This document shows positions 9,185-17,023 of a stretch of DNA of 64,000 nt, in pieces (position 1 is the first letter of the stretch; every line of letters starts with the position of its first letter). The notes under the pieces are model-generated. The model did not search any database, was not told the origin of the DNA, and saw only the letters and a program-made list of their open reading frames with translations. A program made the translations under genes and the position numbers. Source of the stretch: Vibrio sp. SCSIO 43137 (lineage in GTDB: Bacteria > Pseudomonadota > Gammaproteobacteria > Enterobacterales > Vibrionaceae); NCBI RefSeq assembly GCF_028201475.1, contig NZ_CP116383.1, positions 558,001 to 622,000 of the forward strand, given 5' to 3'.

Positions 9185-11113
9185 ATGTTTAGGATAAACC
9201 GACTCGTATCTGCTGTGTTGCCTTTATTGGCTCTCTCTTCTGGTGTTATTGCTTCACCAGCGTCTCTTGACCAGCAGCGAGTGATTTACCAGAAAGCCCA
9301 GAAGTATCTGGACAAAAAACAAGTAGACGAATATATGCAGATCCGCGATCAAATCGCGGATTACCCTCTCACGCCTTATGTGGATTACCGTACTTTTCTG
9401 CTTAATATCGGCAAGCGGACGCCTGAAGAGGTAAATCAGTTTGTTGAACAGCACCAGTCGTTCCCTTTTTCCAACAGTATTCGTGCTGCCTATCTGGACG
9501 CATTAATAAAAAGTGGTGACTGGCAGACTTTCTACCAGTACCAGACTACTGAGCCGAGAATGGAGAAGTATCGCTGTAGTTATTTTTATGCTCAGTTGAA
9601 GAATGGCAACGAGAGCAAAGCTTTTAAAGGGGCTGAACAGCTCTGGCTGAGCGGTCACAGTATTTCAGATAATTGCGAGCCGCTGTTTAGTGAGTGGCAG
9701 AAGGCAGGTTTAAGAAGTGATGACCTGATATTAAGGCGTATGCTGCTCAGTTTTGAGCGGAACAGTAATACACTGCTCAACTATCTTGCCAAAATGACCA
9801 CCAGTGAAAGAAGTAAGCTACAGGCTAAAGAGCTTAAATATCTGGCAAGAAACCCGGAATATGTCACTGAATTTGCTCAGAAGTATCCGCCGACAGATCA
9901 TAATCGTAAAAAGTCTGAAATTGCAGTAAAGAAACTGGCAAGAAAAGATGCTGAGCTGGCGCAGAGGATTGTCGCTATTGTGATAGCTGCGCAGAACATT
10001 GAGGGAGAGCAGGCTCAGAAGCTAAATGACTATATCGCTGTGCGGTTACTGGATACCGAGAAAATGTATTTGGCGGCATGGCGGGATCAGGTGCTAAGTA
10101 CCTCTTCAGATGTTTCTGCCCTTGAACGACGTATTCGCCTTGCCATACGTCAGGCCGACTGGCCGATGATCTCTGTCTGGGTTAAAAGGCTTCCTCAACA
10201 GAGTCAGAATTCACTGCGCTGGCAGTATTGGCTGGGGCGCAGCGAACTTGCCCTCGGCGAAACCAATGAAGGAATAGCGCGCTTACAAAAGCTACTGGGT
10301 AAGCGCAACTTCTACAGTGTTGCCGCCGCGAAATCGCTCGATAAACCGGTTACTTATCAGGTTATCCGTACTCAGATGGATACTGATATCCTTCAACCTT
10401 ACCAGACAAGTCTTATTCGCATTAACGAACTGATTGAAGTGGATAAGATCACTGCAGCTAAGCGTGAGTGGAACTGGTTACTGTGGCAGGTGAACAAGCA
10501 GGAACAGCAGGCTCTGGCGGTATATGCGGCCGAAAAAGACTGGCACCACCTGACCGTGAAGGCCACCATAGAAGCTAAAATGTGGGATCATACCGCCCTC
10601 AGGTTCCCTATTGCCCATCAATGGTGGTTCAACTTTTACGGAGACAAACATAAGGTTGATCCTATTACCCTGATGTCTGTTGCCAGACAAGAGAGTGCTT
10701 TAGATGTTCAGGCCCGTTCTCCTGTCGGGGCGCGCGGGATTATGCAGATTATGCCAACCACGGCCAGCTATACCGCGAAGAGATTTAAGCTGAGCTACAA
10801 AGGAGCGGGTGACCTGTACAATGTTGGTAAAAATATTGAGATCGGCAGCCGTTATCTGAATAGTTTATTACAGCAGTATGATGATAACCGGGTGTTTGCT
10901 TTTGCTGCGTACAATGCCGGCCCGCACAGAGTGAAGAGATGGCGTAAGAGAAGCAATGAGAGTCTGGATGTGTTTGCCTTTATTGAAGCGATTCCTTTTA
11001 AAGAGACCAGAGGGTACGTTCAGAACATTCTGATGTTTGAAACCTATTACCGTGATCTTATGGGAGTAGAGGGAGATTTCCTTCGGCCAAATGAATTACT
11101 GACTAAATATTAA
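9185..11113 (+). CDS. slt: Soluble lytic murein transglycosylase
   Basis: Periplasmic exo-lytic transglycosylase (Slt70 type) that cleaves the MurNAc-GlcNAc bond to form 1,6-anhydro-muropeptides during wall turnover. The 642-residue precursor has a Sec signal (residues 1-23, cleavage near GVIASPA), a long alpha-helical superhelical U/L domain, and a C-terminal lysozyme-like domain. That domain holds the catalytic Glu503 in SVARQESALD, followed by SPVGARGIMQIMP and FAAYNAGPHRV, the family motifs. E. coli Slt is 645 aa. It stands immediately before trpR, as in enterics. An inverted repeat after the stop may end its transcript. Confidence 0.95.
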   Translation: MFRINRLVSAVLPLLALSSGVIASPASLDQQRVIYQKAQKYLDKKQVDEYMQIRDQIADYPLTPYVDYRTFLLNIGKRTPEEVNQFVEQHQSFPFSNSIRAAYLDALIKSGDWQTFYQYQTTEPRMEKYRCSYFYAQLKNGNESKAFKGAEQLWLSGHSISDNCEPLFSEWQKAGLRSDDLILRRMLLSFERNSNTLLNYLAKMTTSERSKLQAKELKYLARNPEYVTEFAQKYPPTDHNRKKSEIAVKKLARKDAELAQRIVAIVIAAQNIEGEQAQKLNDYIAVRLLDTEKMYLAAWRDQVLSTSSDVSALERRIRLAIRQADWPMISVWVKRLPQQSQNSLRWQYWLGRSELALGETNEGIARLQKLLGKRNFYSVAAAKSLDKPVTYQVIRTQMDTDILQPYQTSLIRINELIEVDKITAAKREWNWLLWQVNKQEQQALAVYAAEKDWHHLTVKATIEAKMWDHTALRFPIAHQWWFNFYGDKHKVDPITLMSVARQESALDVQARSPVGARGIMQIMPTTASYTAKRFKLSYKGAGDLYNVGKNIEIGSRYLNSLLQQYDDNRVFAFAAYNAGPHRVKRWRKRSNESLDVFAFIEAIPFKETRGYVQNILMFETYYRDLMGVEGDFLRPNELLTKY

Positions 11114-11143
11114 ATTAAAATCAAACAGAAAACTCTATATACT

Positions 11144-11184
11144 CAAGCTATAATAAGTCGGGATTTGCTGCTTATTATGGCTTG
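11144..11184. repeat. 14-bp imperfect inverted repeat between slt and trpR
   Basis: CAAGCTATAATAAG (11144-11157) and CTTATTATGGCTTG (11171-11184) are complementary at 13 of 14 positions and are followed by ATTTTC. It could be an AT-rich slt terminator or a regulatory site for trpR, whose start is 30 nt downstream. It does not resemble the E. coli Trp operator that I remember. Confidence 0.5.
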
Positions 11185-11213
11185 ATTTTCTATTAATCAC
11201 TAAGAGTGTAATT

Positions 11214-11528
11214 ATGTCTTTGACCCCAGAGTTTACGGACTGGCAACACCTGCTGAAGCTGGTAAAAAGTGCTGCCGAAAATGACCAACATGAAATGCTG
11301 TTGACGTCGCTGCTTACGCAGGATGAGAGAGAGGCTCTGGTAGCAAGGGTCAATATTTTTAACGAACTGCTAAAAGGCGATATCTCTCAGAGACAGATCA
11401 GCCAGATGCTGGGAGTGGGTATTGCGACTATTACCCGTGGCTCTAATGAACTGAAATCTCATACCAAGGAAGAGAAGGCCGCTCTGTTCAAGCTGCTGAG
11501 TGATAATAAAAATGCCAGAGAAAGCTGA
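11214..11528 (+). CDS. trpR: Trp operon repressor
   Basis: DNA-binding repressor that, with L-tryptophan as co-repressor, turns off trp biosynthetic genes. The 104-residue protein is all-helical and keeps the family core: LTQDEREALVARV, then ISQRQISQMLGVGIATITRGSNEL, the helix-turn-helix (about residues 66-88). E. coli TrpR is about 108 aa. Start ATG at 11214. The gene lies between slt and yjjX as in E. coli, which supports the call. Autoregulation would be expected, but no convincing operator was found in its 100-bp upstream gap. Confidence 0.95.
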   Translation: MSLTPEFTDWQHLLKLVKSAAENDQHEMLLTSLLTQDEREALVARVNIFNELLKGDISQRQISQMLGVGIATITRGSNELKSHTKEEKAALFKLLSDNKNARES

Positions 11529-11587
11529 TATTGTATTTAGCTGACACTGGCATTGATAAAAGACGACTGACTTAAAGGTGAAGCCGG

Positions 11588-12115
11588 TTAAAGATTGTCC
11601 GGAAAGTATTCCCGATTTATAAAAGGGATAAGCGCCAGAATTAAAGCCTGACGATAAACGGAACTGCGGGTCAGAAGGTGTTGGGTAAGCAGGCCGATAG
11701 CACCACCTTTCTGTTTTATGTTCTCAGTAGAGAATACCTCATCCATTACATCGCCGAGCTCCATTCCTGACTTCAGCTTCTCTAGTACCACAGGCGGTAG
11801 CATCAGGCTTGATGAACGAGACTCTCCCCGCTGAGTGTGCGATTCAATAATCATCCATGCAAAAGTGAAGTCACCTTCATTGCCAGCTTCCAGCCCGACA
11901 TAAAAATCGGCATCTTCAATCTCTTGCTTGGCATTTCTTACCCTGTTAAGTGCACCTTGCTTAGTTTCGCTATCTGACATGGGCTGATCAGGTACTTCAC
12001 TTGCGACACTGACTCCCTCAAAGCTGAAGTTATCATCAGGAAACACATCTTCAAAAGCACCTTTCACAGCATTAATCTTGGCCGGGTTTAGTGAAGCTAC
12101 AATAACTTTTTTCAT
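11588..12115 (-). CDS. yjjX: Inosine/xanthosine triphosphatase (non-canonical NTPase)
   Basis: House-cleaning enzyme of the YjjX family, hydrolysing ITP and XTP so that deaminated purines do not enter nucleic acids. The 175-residue product starts MKKVIVASLNPAKINAVKGAF, the family's N-terminal substrate loop. It continues with VPDQPMSDSETKQGALNRV and DFYVGLEAGNEG, all well conserved in YjjX as I remember it (E. coli about 170 aa). Its ATG shares one base with the pheA stop (TGATG arrangement), so it is translationally coupled behind pheA on minus and convergent with trpR. Confidence 0.9.
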   Translation of the reverse strand: MKKVIVASLNPAKINAVKGAFEDVFPDDNFSFEGVSVASEVPDQPMSDSETKQGALNRVRNAKQEIEDADFYVGLEAGNEGDFTFAWMIIESHTQRGESRSSSLMLPPVVLEKLKSGMELGDVMDEVFSTENIKQKGGAIGLLTQHLLTRSSVYRQALILALIPFINREYFPDNL

Positions 12116-13293
12116 CAGCTTAGTTTCACCTGTGTTGGCTTGACGTTTTCACTCGGATAACAACCGAGCACTTTTAGATGACGGGTAAGTTGAGTAAGTT
12201 CACTGATGGCTTGCTGCATCTGCTCTGACTCCAGATGCGCTTCCAGATCAACGTAAAACATCTCTTCCCATGGGTTGCCGATAATAGGACGGTTTTCCAG
12301 CTTTCTCATATTGATATCGTACTTCTGCAGAACCAACAGGGTTTTAACTAACGAACCGGCTTGCTGAGAAGTGGACATAATCAATGTTGTCTTGGCCGGA
12401 ATTTGTGCCGATACTTCAACTGGTTTTCTGGCGACAACAATAAAACGGGTATGGTTTTCAGTTTGATTAGCAATATTGCCCTGAACTTCCTGCAGGCCAT
12501 ACAGTTTTCCGCTTGAAGCATGACCGATTGCCGCAGAAGTAGGGCTGTTTAACTCTTTTACTTTTTGCATCGCGTCAGCTGTGCTGGCACAAGATTCAAG
12601 TTCGACTCCTTTCAGGCGGCCAAGGAATTCGCTGCATTGCTGATGCGGTTGAGGGTGAGAATATAGAGTCTTAATCTCCTCCAGACGAATACCGCTCGTG
12701 GCGAGAATACAGTGTTCAATAGGAAGGGTAATTTCACCGACAATATAAAGGGTGGTGTGTTGCAGCAGGTCGTACACTTCATTGATCGAGCCGGAACTGG
12801 TGTTCTCAATTGGTAGCACGCCATAATCAGCATGACCGGACTCAACGGTTTTAGTCACTTCCTTGAAGTGGTCGCAATTAAGTTCGATTAGCTCGGTATT
12901 TTTACGGCTGAAGTACTCTCTGCTGGCAAGATGAGAGTATGAGCCTTTTGCACCAAGGTAAGCAACACGGGCAAGGGGCTTACGGCTTTGTTCCGGATTA
13001 GCAAGATTTTGCAGGTAGGATTGCTGAAGCAAAACCGAGTCTTCAATAATAGTGTGAAACAGCTTAGTAATATACTGAGCATCTAACTGGTATTTTTTAT
13101 CACCATTTTCAATCAGCTTAACCAGTAGTTGTTGTTCACGTTGAGCATCCCGTACCGGTTTGGATGTTTCAATTTTGCTTTTTGCTACTTCAATACTAAG
13201 CGCCCTGCGCTCAGACAACAGCTGTAGAAGTTGATCATCTAAATCGTTTAAACGAAGTCGAATCTCATCAAGAGAAATATTACCTTCTGTCAT
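12115..13293 (-). CDS. pheA: Bifunctional chorismate mutase / prephenate dehydratase
   Basis: P-protein of phenylalanine synthesis: chorismate to prephenate, then to phenylpyruvate. The 392-residue protein has an AroQ chorismate mutase domain (about 5-90), a prephenate dehydratase domain (about 105-285, with GSYSHLA, PIENTSSG and NHTRFIVVA) and an ACT regulatory domain (about 297-375, with GNPWEEMFYVD). The Phe-binding motifs known from E. coli as GALV and ESRP read GSLV and ENRP here, so feedback sensitivity may differ. I chose the ATG at 13293 (AGGCG before it) over a TTG five codons upstream. Expression is under leader-peptide attenuation (pheL plus terminator). Operon with yjjX. Confidence 0.96.
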   Translation of the reverse strand: MTEGNISLDEIRLRLNDLDDQLLQLLSERRALSIEVAKSKIETSKPVRDAQREQQLLVKLIENGDKKYQLDAQYITKLFHTIIEDSVLLQQSYLQNLANPEQSRKPLARVAYLGAKGSYSHLASREYFSRKNTELIELNCDHFKEVTKTVESGHADYGVLPIENTSSGSINEVYDLLQHTTLYIVGEITLPIEHCILATSGIRLEEIKTLYSHPQPHQQCSEFLGRLKGVELESCASTADAMQKVKELNSPTSAAIGHASSGKLYGLQEVQGNIANQTENHTRFIVVARKPVEVSAQIPAKTTLIMSTSQQAGSLVKTLLVLQKYDINMRKLENRPIIGNPWEEMFYVDLEAHLESEQMQQAISELTQLTRHLKVLGCYPSENVKPTQVKLS

Positions 13294-13318
13294 GTTAATC
13301 GCCTGCAATCCCTATAAT

Positions 13319-13344
13319 AAAAAAGCCTCCCTTTGGGAGGCTTT
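13319..13344 (-). terminator. pheA attenuator terminator
   Basis: Perfect 10-bp stem AAAGCCTCCC / GGGAGGCTTT (13322-13331 with 13335-13344) with a 3-nt loop and a run of six T on minus, ending only 26 nt before the pheA ATG. A competing pairing is possible: GAGGCT (13386-13381, minus) can pair with AGCCTC (13342-13337), the 5' arm of the terminator. A hairpin at 13384-13400 would in turn block that antiterminator. This is the classic attenuation layout. Confidence 0.85.
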
Positions 13345-13391
13345 CTGTTCGTTTTTGACTTATTTTTCTAAAACGAGCTCAGCCTCTCTGG

Positions 13392-13439
13392 TTAAGAGAG
13401 AAAAAAGAAGTCAAAAAAGAACACTGAAGTGTTTGTCAT
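13392..13439 (-). CDS. pheL: pheA leader peptide (Phe-rich)
   Basis: A 15-codon ORF reading MTNTSVFFFDFFFLS lies in the pheA 5' leader. Six of 15 codons are Phe, in two FFF blocks, closely resembling the enteric PheL peptide [15 protein letters not shown]. Ribosome stalling at Phe codons when Phe-tRNA is scarce would free the antiterminator and allow pheA transcription. The stop codon lies in the 5' arm of a CTCTCT/AGAGAG hairpin (13384-13400), as expected for control of segment 1:2 pairing. The peptide itself has no other function. Confidence 0.85.
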   Translation of the reverse strand: MTNTSVFFFDFFFLS

Positions 13440-13540
13440 ATTTGCTATATACCTTGTACTGAACTCTGTTGTGCCTTATGAAACCATGTCATCTGGTCAC
13501 CGGATATACACAATAAGCAAGGGGCAACAATGCGTCAAGC

Positions 13541-13564
13541 AAAAAAAAGCGCCCTAAGGCGCTT
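13541..13564 (-). terminator. raiA terminator
   Basis: 7-bp stem AAGCGCC (13547-13553) / GGCGCTT (13558-13564). On minus it is followed by at least six T. About 30 nt past the raiA stop. Confidence 0.8.
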
Positions 13565-13593
13565 GATTTTAGAATTCGGATTACCGGACTGAG

Positions 13594-13926
13594 CTAGTCA
13601 ACTTCATCGGCTTCAGGTATATCAGCATGAGTTGCGCGTCTTGCTTCAGGCTTATGGCTTAGTTTATTTAATTGACGCTCTAGTTTTTGCTCTACTTCGG
13701 TGATTGCCTTATACAGGTCTTCATTAACTGACGAAGCAACAAGTTTTCCTTTGGGTACCGAAATGCTCGCTTCGAACTTCATTTTTTTACCGGGCTCTTC
13801 ACTAATTGCAGTCTGGCAACCAATGATATCAACTTGCCACTTCTCTAGCTTCTTAAACTTCGCTTCAATATGAGCACGGATTGCAGAGGTGATTTCAAGA
13901 TTTTTACCAGTCATGTTTATTTTCAT
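13594..13926 (-). CDS. raiA: Ribosome-associated inhibitor / hibernation factor RaiA
   Basis: Short HPF-family protein (110 aa) that binds the 30S decoding region in the cold or in stationary phase and blocks translation. It starts MKINMTGKNLEIT and ends with LERQLNKLSHKPEARRA plus an acidic tail, the pattern of E. coli YfiA/RaiA (113 aa). The beta-alpha-beta-beta-beta-alpha fold is evident, with basic patches. Start at 13926 because AGAGGAAAAC precedes that ATG; the frame runs 7 codons further. Single gene, 400-bp upstream region with CRP-like sites, so carbon/energy control is likely. Confidence 0.92.
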   Translation of the reverse strand: MKINMTGKNLEITSAIRAHIEAKFKKLEKWQVDIIGCQTAISEEPGKKMKFEASISVPKGKLVASSVNEDLYKAITEVEQKLERQLNKLSHKPEARRATHADIPEADEVD

Positions 13927-13991
13927 AGATGTTTTCCTCTGTTGCATCCCTTATGGGTTAACTTCAGATTACTGCTTCAACGATTAAATAT

Positions 13992-14007
13992 TGTGATCTG
14001 AGTCACT
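13992..14007. promoter_or_regulatory. CRP-like site 1 upstream of raiA
   Basis: TGTGA-TCTGAG-TCACT, a strong match to the CRP consensus TGTGA-N6-TCACA, centred about 74 nt upstream of the raiA start codon. A weaker copy (TGTGA-TCTGAT-ACAAA) starts at 14041. Confidence 0.6.
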
Positions 14008-14204
14008 CAAATGGCGAGGGGATTTCTTATGGTTATTAAATGTGATCTGATACAAATCTTTTAAGATTAACCAACAAAAAAAGCTTGTAGTACTATGGAA
14101 TCTCTATAGATTGGGAGACAGTAGCGTACTAAAAATAACTCCTTTTTTAGGGGTTTTGTTCGATTTAAACTCCCTCACTGTCTACTTTCTAATCAATAAT
14201 AAAA

Positions 14205-14220
14205 TGTGATTAAGATCACT
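14205..14220. promoter_or_regulatory. CRP-like site 2 in the raiA-bamD gap
   Basis: TGTGA-TTAAGA-TCACT, again a near-perfect CRP palindrome, 287 nt from raiA. The distance from raiA suggests either a second raiA promoter or an unannotated RNA gene in 14020-14200. The gap 13927-14328 otherwise contains no ORF that I can support. Confidence 0.55.
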
Positions 14221-14328
14221 CCTAATCTAGGCGCAACTTCTGAGCCGTTGAACATATCATCTAACGAACCTTATCTAACGGATAAAGTTAATCTGTTTTG
14301 AGCAAGAGAAAGAAATAGCGGTTAAAGA

Positions 14329-14352
14329 AAAGCCGCTTTAGTCAGCGGCTTT
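14329..14352 (-). terminator. bamD terminator
   Basis: 9-bp stem AAAGCCGCT (14329-14337) / AGCGGCTTT (14344-14352), immediately after the bamD stop on minus. Confidence 0.75.
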
Positions 14353-14358
14353 GAAAAT

Positions 14359-15084
14359 TTAGATTGGGTTTAGCTTTATCAGCTTTTCTGTCCTGGCTAC
14401 AGCATCTTGTATTCCAAGTTGCTTATAAGCTTCCAGCTGAATTTGCAGTGACTTTCTTGCTGCAACCGTATCAGGGAAGGTCTTTTGTAACTCCTGACAG
14501 CGGTTGATTGCTGCAATCCATGCTTCGCGGCGAAGATAAAAATCCGCTGTGGCAAGATCATAATTAGCAAGGCGGTTTTTCAATGCAAACAGACGTTTTT
14601 CTGCATCCGCGGCGTAAGGGCTGTCCGGATAGCGCTGTAGCAGACGTTTAAAATCTGCAAAGGCTGATTTGGCTGGTTCAGGATCTCTGTCTGAACGATC
14701 AAGGTTGAAAAGATCGTGCATATAGTTTCTGTCTTGCGCCATATAGGACAGGCCACGCATATAGAGAACCCAGTCCATCTTTACATGTGTCGGGTTTAAT
14801 CTGATAAATCTCTTTATGGTCGCCAAACCTAGCGGAAGGTCATTGCTCTTGTAGTATGCATAAATGAGGTCTAACTGTACTTGTTCTGAGTACGGGCCAA
14901 ACGGGTAACGAGAGTCCAGTGCTTCTAGCTTGCTGATTGCAGTCTGCCAGTTACCATTTCTCAGTGATGTTTGCGCCTCTGTGTAGAGCTCGGCTGCTGG
15001 AATATCAGGTACAATTTCATCACTGCTAGAGCAACCAAAAAGCAGGGTGAGGGTAAGTAAACCCGATAAAGTGCGGTATTTCAT
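14359..15084 (-). CDS. bamD: Outer membrane assembly lipoprotein BamD
   Basis: Essential lipoprotein of the BAM complex that folds beta-barrel proteins into the outer membrane, anchored to its periplasmic face. The 241-residue precursor starts MKYRTLSG, with a lipoprotein signal and lipobox LLFGC (Cys18 as lipidated residue). About five TPR-like helical repeats follow (ELYTEAQTSLRNGNWQ through AVARTEKLIKLNP). The frame continues 27 codons upstream, but only the start at 15084 gives a proper signal peptide. It is divergent from rluD, the arrangement known from E. coli. Confidence 0.94.
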   Translation of the reverse strand: MKYRTLSGLLTLTLLFGCSSSDEIVPDIPAAELYTEAQTSLRNGNWQTAISKLEALDSRYPFGPYSEQVQLDLIYAYYKSNDLPLGLATIKRFIRLNPTHVKMDWVLYMRGLSYMAQDRNYMHDLFNLDRSDRDPEPAKSAFADFKRLLQRYPDSPYAADAEKRLFALKNRLANYDLATADFYLRREAWIAAINRCQELQKTFPDTVAARKSLQIQLEAYKQLGIQDAVARTEKLIKLNPI

Positions 15085-15222
15085 GTCCGGATTTGATTCC
15101 TTGGATGTAAATAAATCTGATGCTTCCGTTACTTTCTTACAGTTAACAGATAGAATAAAAAGCAATGGTACATTTTTTCATAGTCCTGAGCATTAGTCTC
15201 ATAGTTTTTTAAAAAGTTCGAT

Positions 15223-16198
15223 ATGGCACAGCAGATAGAGTTAACGGAAACAGTAAAACAGAGTCAACTTGGTCAAAGATTAGATCAGGCGATAGCAGAG
15301 TTATTTTCAGATTTTTCCCGCTCACGGCTAAAAGAGTGGTTACTGGATGGTAAGGTCACAGTTGACGGAGCCGTTGCAACCAAACCACGCGTGAAGGTGA
15401 TGGGCGGCGAGAGCATTACTGTGCTTGCTGAACTGGAAAATGAAGAGAGATGGGAAGCTCAGGATATTCCTCTGAACATAGTGTATGAAGATGAGGACAT
15501 CATTGTTATTAATAAGCCGCGCGACTTTGTCGTTCACCCGGGAGCTGGAACTCCTGACGGTACAGTACTGAATGCACTGCTTCACCACTATCCGGCGATT
15601 GCTGAAGTGCCGCGTGCCGGTATTGTTCATCGTCTGGATAAAGATACCACCGGCTTAATGGTCGTGGCTAAAACAGTTCCGGCTCAGACAAGGCTGGTCA
15701 GGGCACTTCAGAAGCGAAATATTACCCGTGAGTATGAAGCGATTGCCATTGGTAAAATGACAGCTGGCGGAATGGTTGAGAAACCAATCGGCCGGCATTC
15801 AACCAAAAGAACACTGATGGCGGTTAAATGAGCTTGGTAAGCCTGCGGTAACCCATTACCGGGTTGCTGAGCACTTCAGAGAACATACCCGTATTCGCCT
15901 GCGTCTGGAAACGGGCAGAACTCACCAGATTCGCGTTCATATGTCTTATCTGCAGCATCCGCTGTTGGGTGATATCGCTTATGGCGGTCGTGCCCGTATC
16001 CCTAAGGGAGCCTCACAAGAGCTGACTGATATGATCCGCCAGTTCGACAGACAAGCTCTTCATGCTGTGATGCTGAAGTTTACTCATCCGGTAAGTGGTG
16101 AAGAGATGGAGTTTCATGCTCCTGTTCCTGACGATATGGTGGCGATGGCGGAAGCACTTAGAGTGGATGCAAAAATCAACAAGGAAGAAGACATTTAA
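15223..16198 (+). pseudogene. rluD: 23S rRNA pseudouridine synthase RluD, frameshifted
   Basis: RluD makes pseudouridines 1911/1915/1917 in helix 69 of 23S rRNA. The 5' frame (15223-15831) gives an S4-like domain and the catalytic motif HRLDKDTTG with Asp139, then runs into TGA after RTLMAVK. A second frame resumes at once with ELGKPAVTHYRV and carries the rest (ETGRTHQIRVHMSYLQ to the end at 16198). Removing one A from the AAA at 15826-15828 restores one frame of 324 codons, the normal family length. Either a real +1 mutation or an assembly error in a short A run. As read, the product lacks its C-terminal 120 residues. The stop shares a base with the pgeF start. Confidence 0.9.
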
Positions 16199-16925
16199 TG
16201 GAGTTAATAACCCCTGACTGGCAAGTTCCTGCCAATATAAAAGCGTTTAGTTCAACAAGATTAGGCGGATTGTCAAAAGGAGCCTATCAGGGGTTAAATG
16301 TCGGGGCTCATGTAGAAGATGACCCAATATACTGGTGTTACAAAACCGGGCCCTGCTTAAGCAGTTTTCATCCATGCCTGCCGAACCTGTCTGGCTGAAC
16401 CAGACTCACTCCACAAAAGTGGTACACCTGCAACAATCTACTAAACCAATTGCGGATGCTGACGGCAGCTTTACCTCAAGTAAGGGAGTGGTTTGCTGTG
16501 TGATGACGGCAGATTGTCTGCCTGTTTTAATGACAGACATTGAAGGAAGCAAAGTCGCTGCTGTTCATGCCGGCTGGAGAGGCTTGGCTGACGGTATACT
16601 TGAGAATGCGGTTAAAGAGTTTGATAAACCAGTCATTGCCTGGCTGGGGCCAGCGATAGGAAAGAGTGCTTTTGAAGTCGGTATCGATGTGTTTGATGCT
16701 TTTACTAAGTATGATGCCGCAGCCGAAGAGGCTTTTTCGGCAAAAAGTGACGGTAAGTATCTGGCCGATATGAACTTGCTTGCCACTCAGAGGTTAAACG
16801 CAGTCGGTGTAGATTCGATATTCCGTAGTGATATGTGTACCTATGATGATCCTTCGTTGTTCTACTCTTACCGGCGCGATGGGGTAACCGGGCGGCAAGC
16901 AACATTTATCTGGATAGAAGACTAA
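16198..16925 (+). pseudogene. pgeF: YfiH/PgeF (LACC1-family purine nucleoside hydrolase/oxidase), frameshifted
   Basis: Cytosolic multicopper-oxidase-like fold protein, known variously as a polyphenol oxidase, a purine nucleoside phosphorylase-like enzyme and a muropeptide-editing factor. The first frame (from ATG 16198) covers SSTRLGGLSKGAYQGLNVGAH and derails after EDDPI. The second frame resumes with LVLQNRALLKQF and continues to 16925 with the metal-site motifs CCVMTADCLPV and VAAVHAGWRGL. Removing two bases (an extra TA in ATATAC near 16328) gives a 241-residue protein, the usual size (E. coli about 243). Coupled to rluD by TAATG overlap. Two adjacent genes broken by small indels is suspicious for sequence error. 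Confidence 0.88.
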
Positions 16926-16956
16926 CACCTCAAAATCTTGTTTTAGCAACCTGATT

Positions 16957-16987
16957 CCCTTGAAATTAACCACGCTAGTTACCATCT
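16957..16987 (+). promoter_or_regulatory. Heat-shock (sigma-32) promoter of clpB
   Basis: CCCTTGAAA (16957-16965) and TACCATCT (16980-16987) lie 14 bp apart, fitting the sigma-32 consensus CTTGAAA-N13-17-CCCCATNT. The element ends 36 nt before the clpB ATG. Confidence 0.75.
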
Positions 16988-17023
16988 TTCTAGCATTAGT
17001 AGTTTATCTGTATTGAGGTTGCT

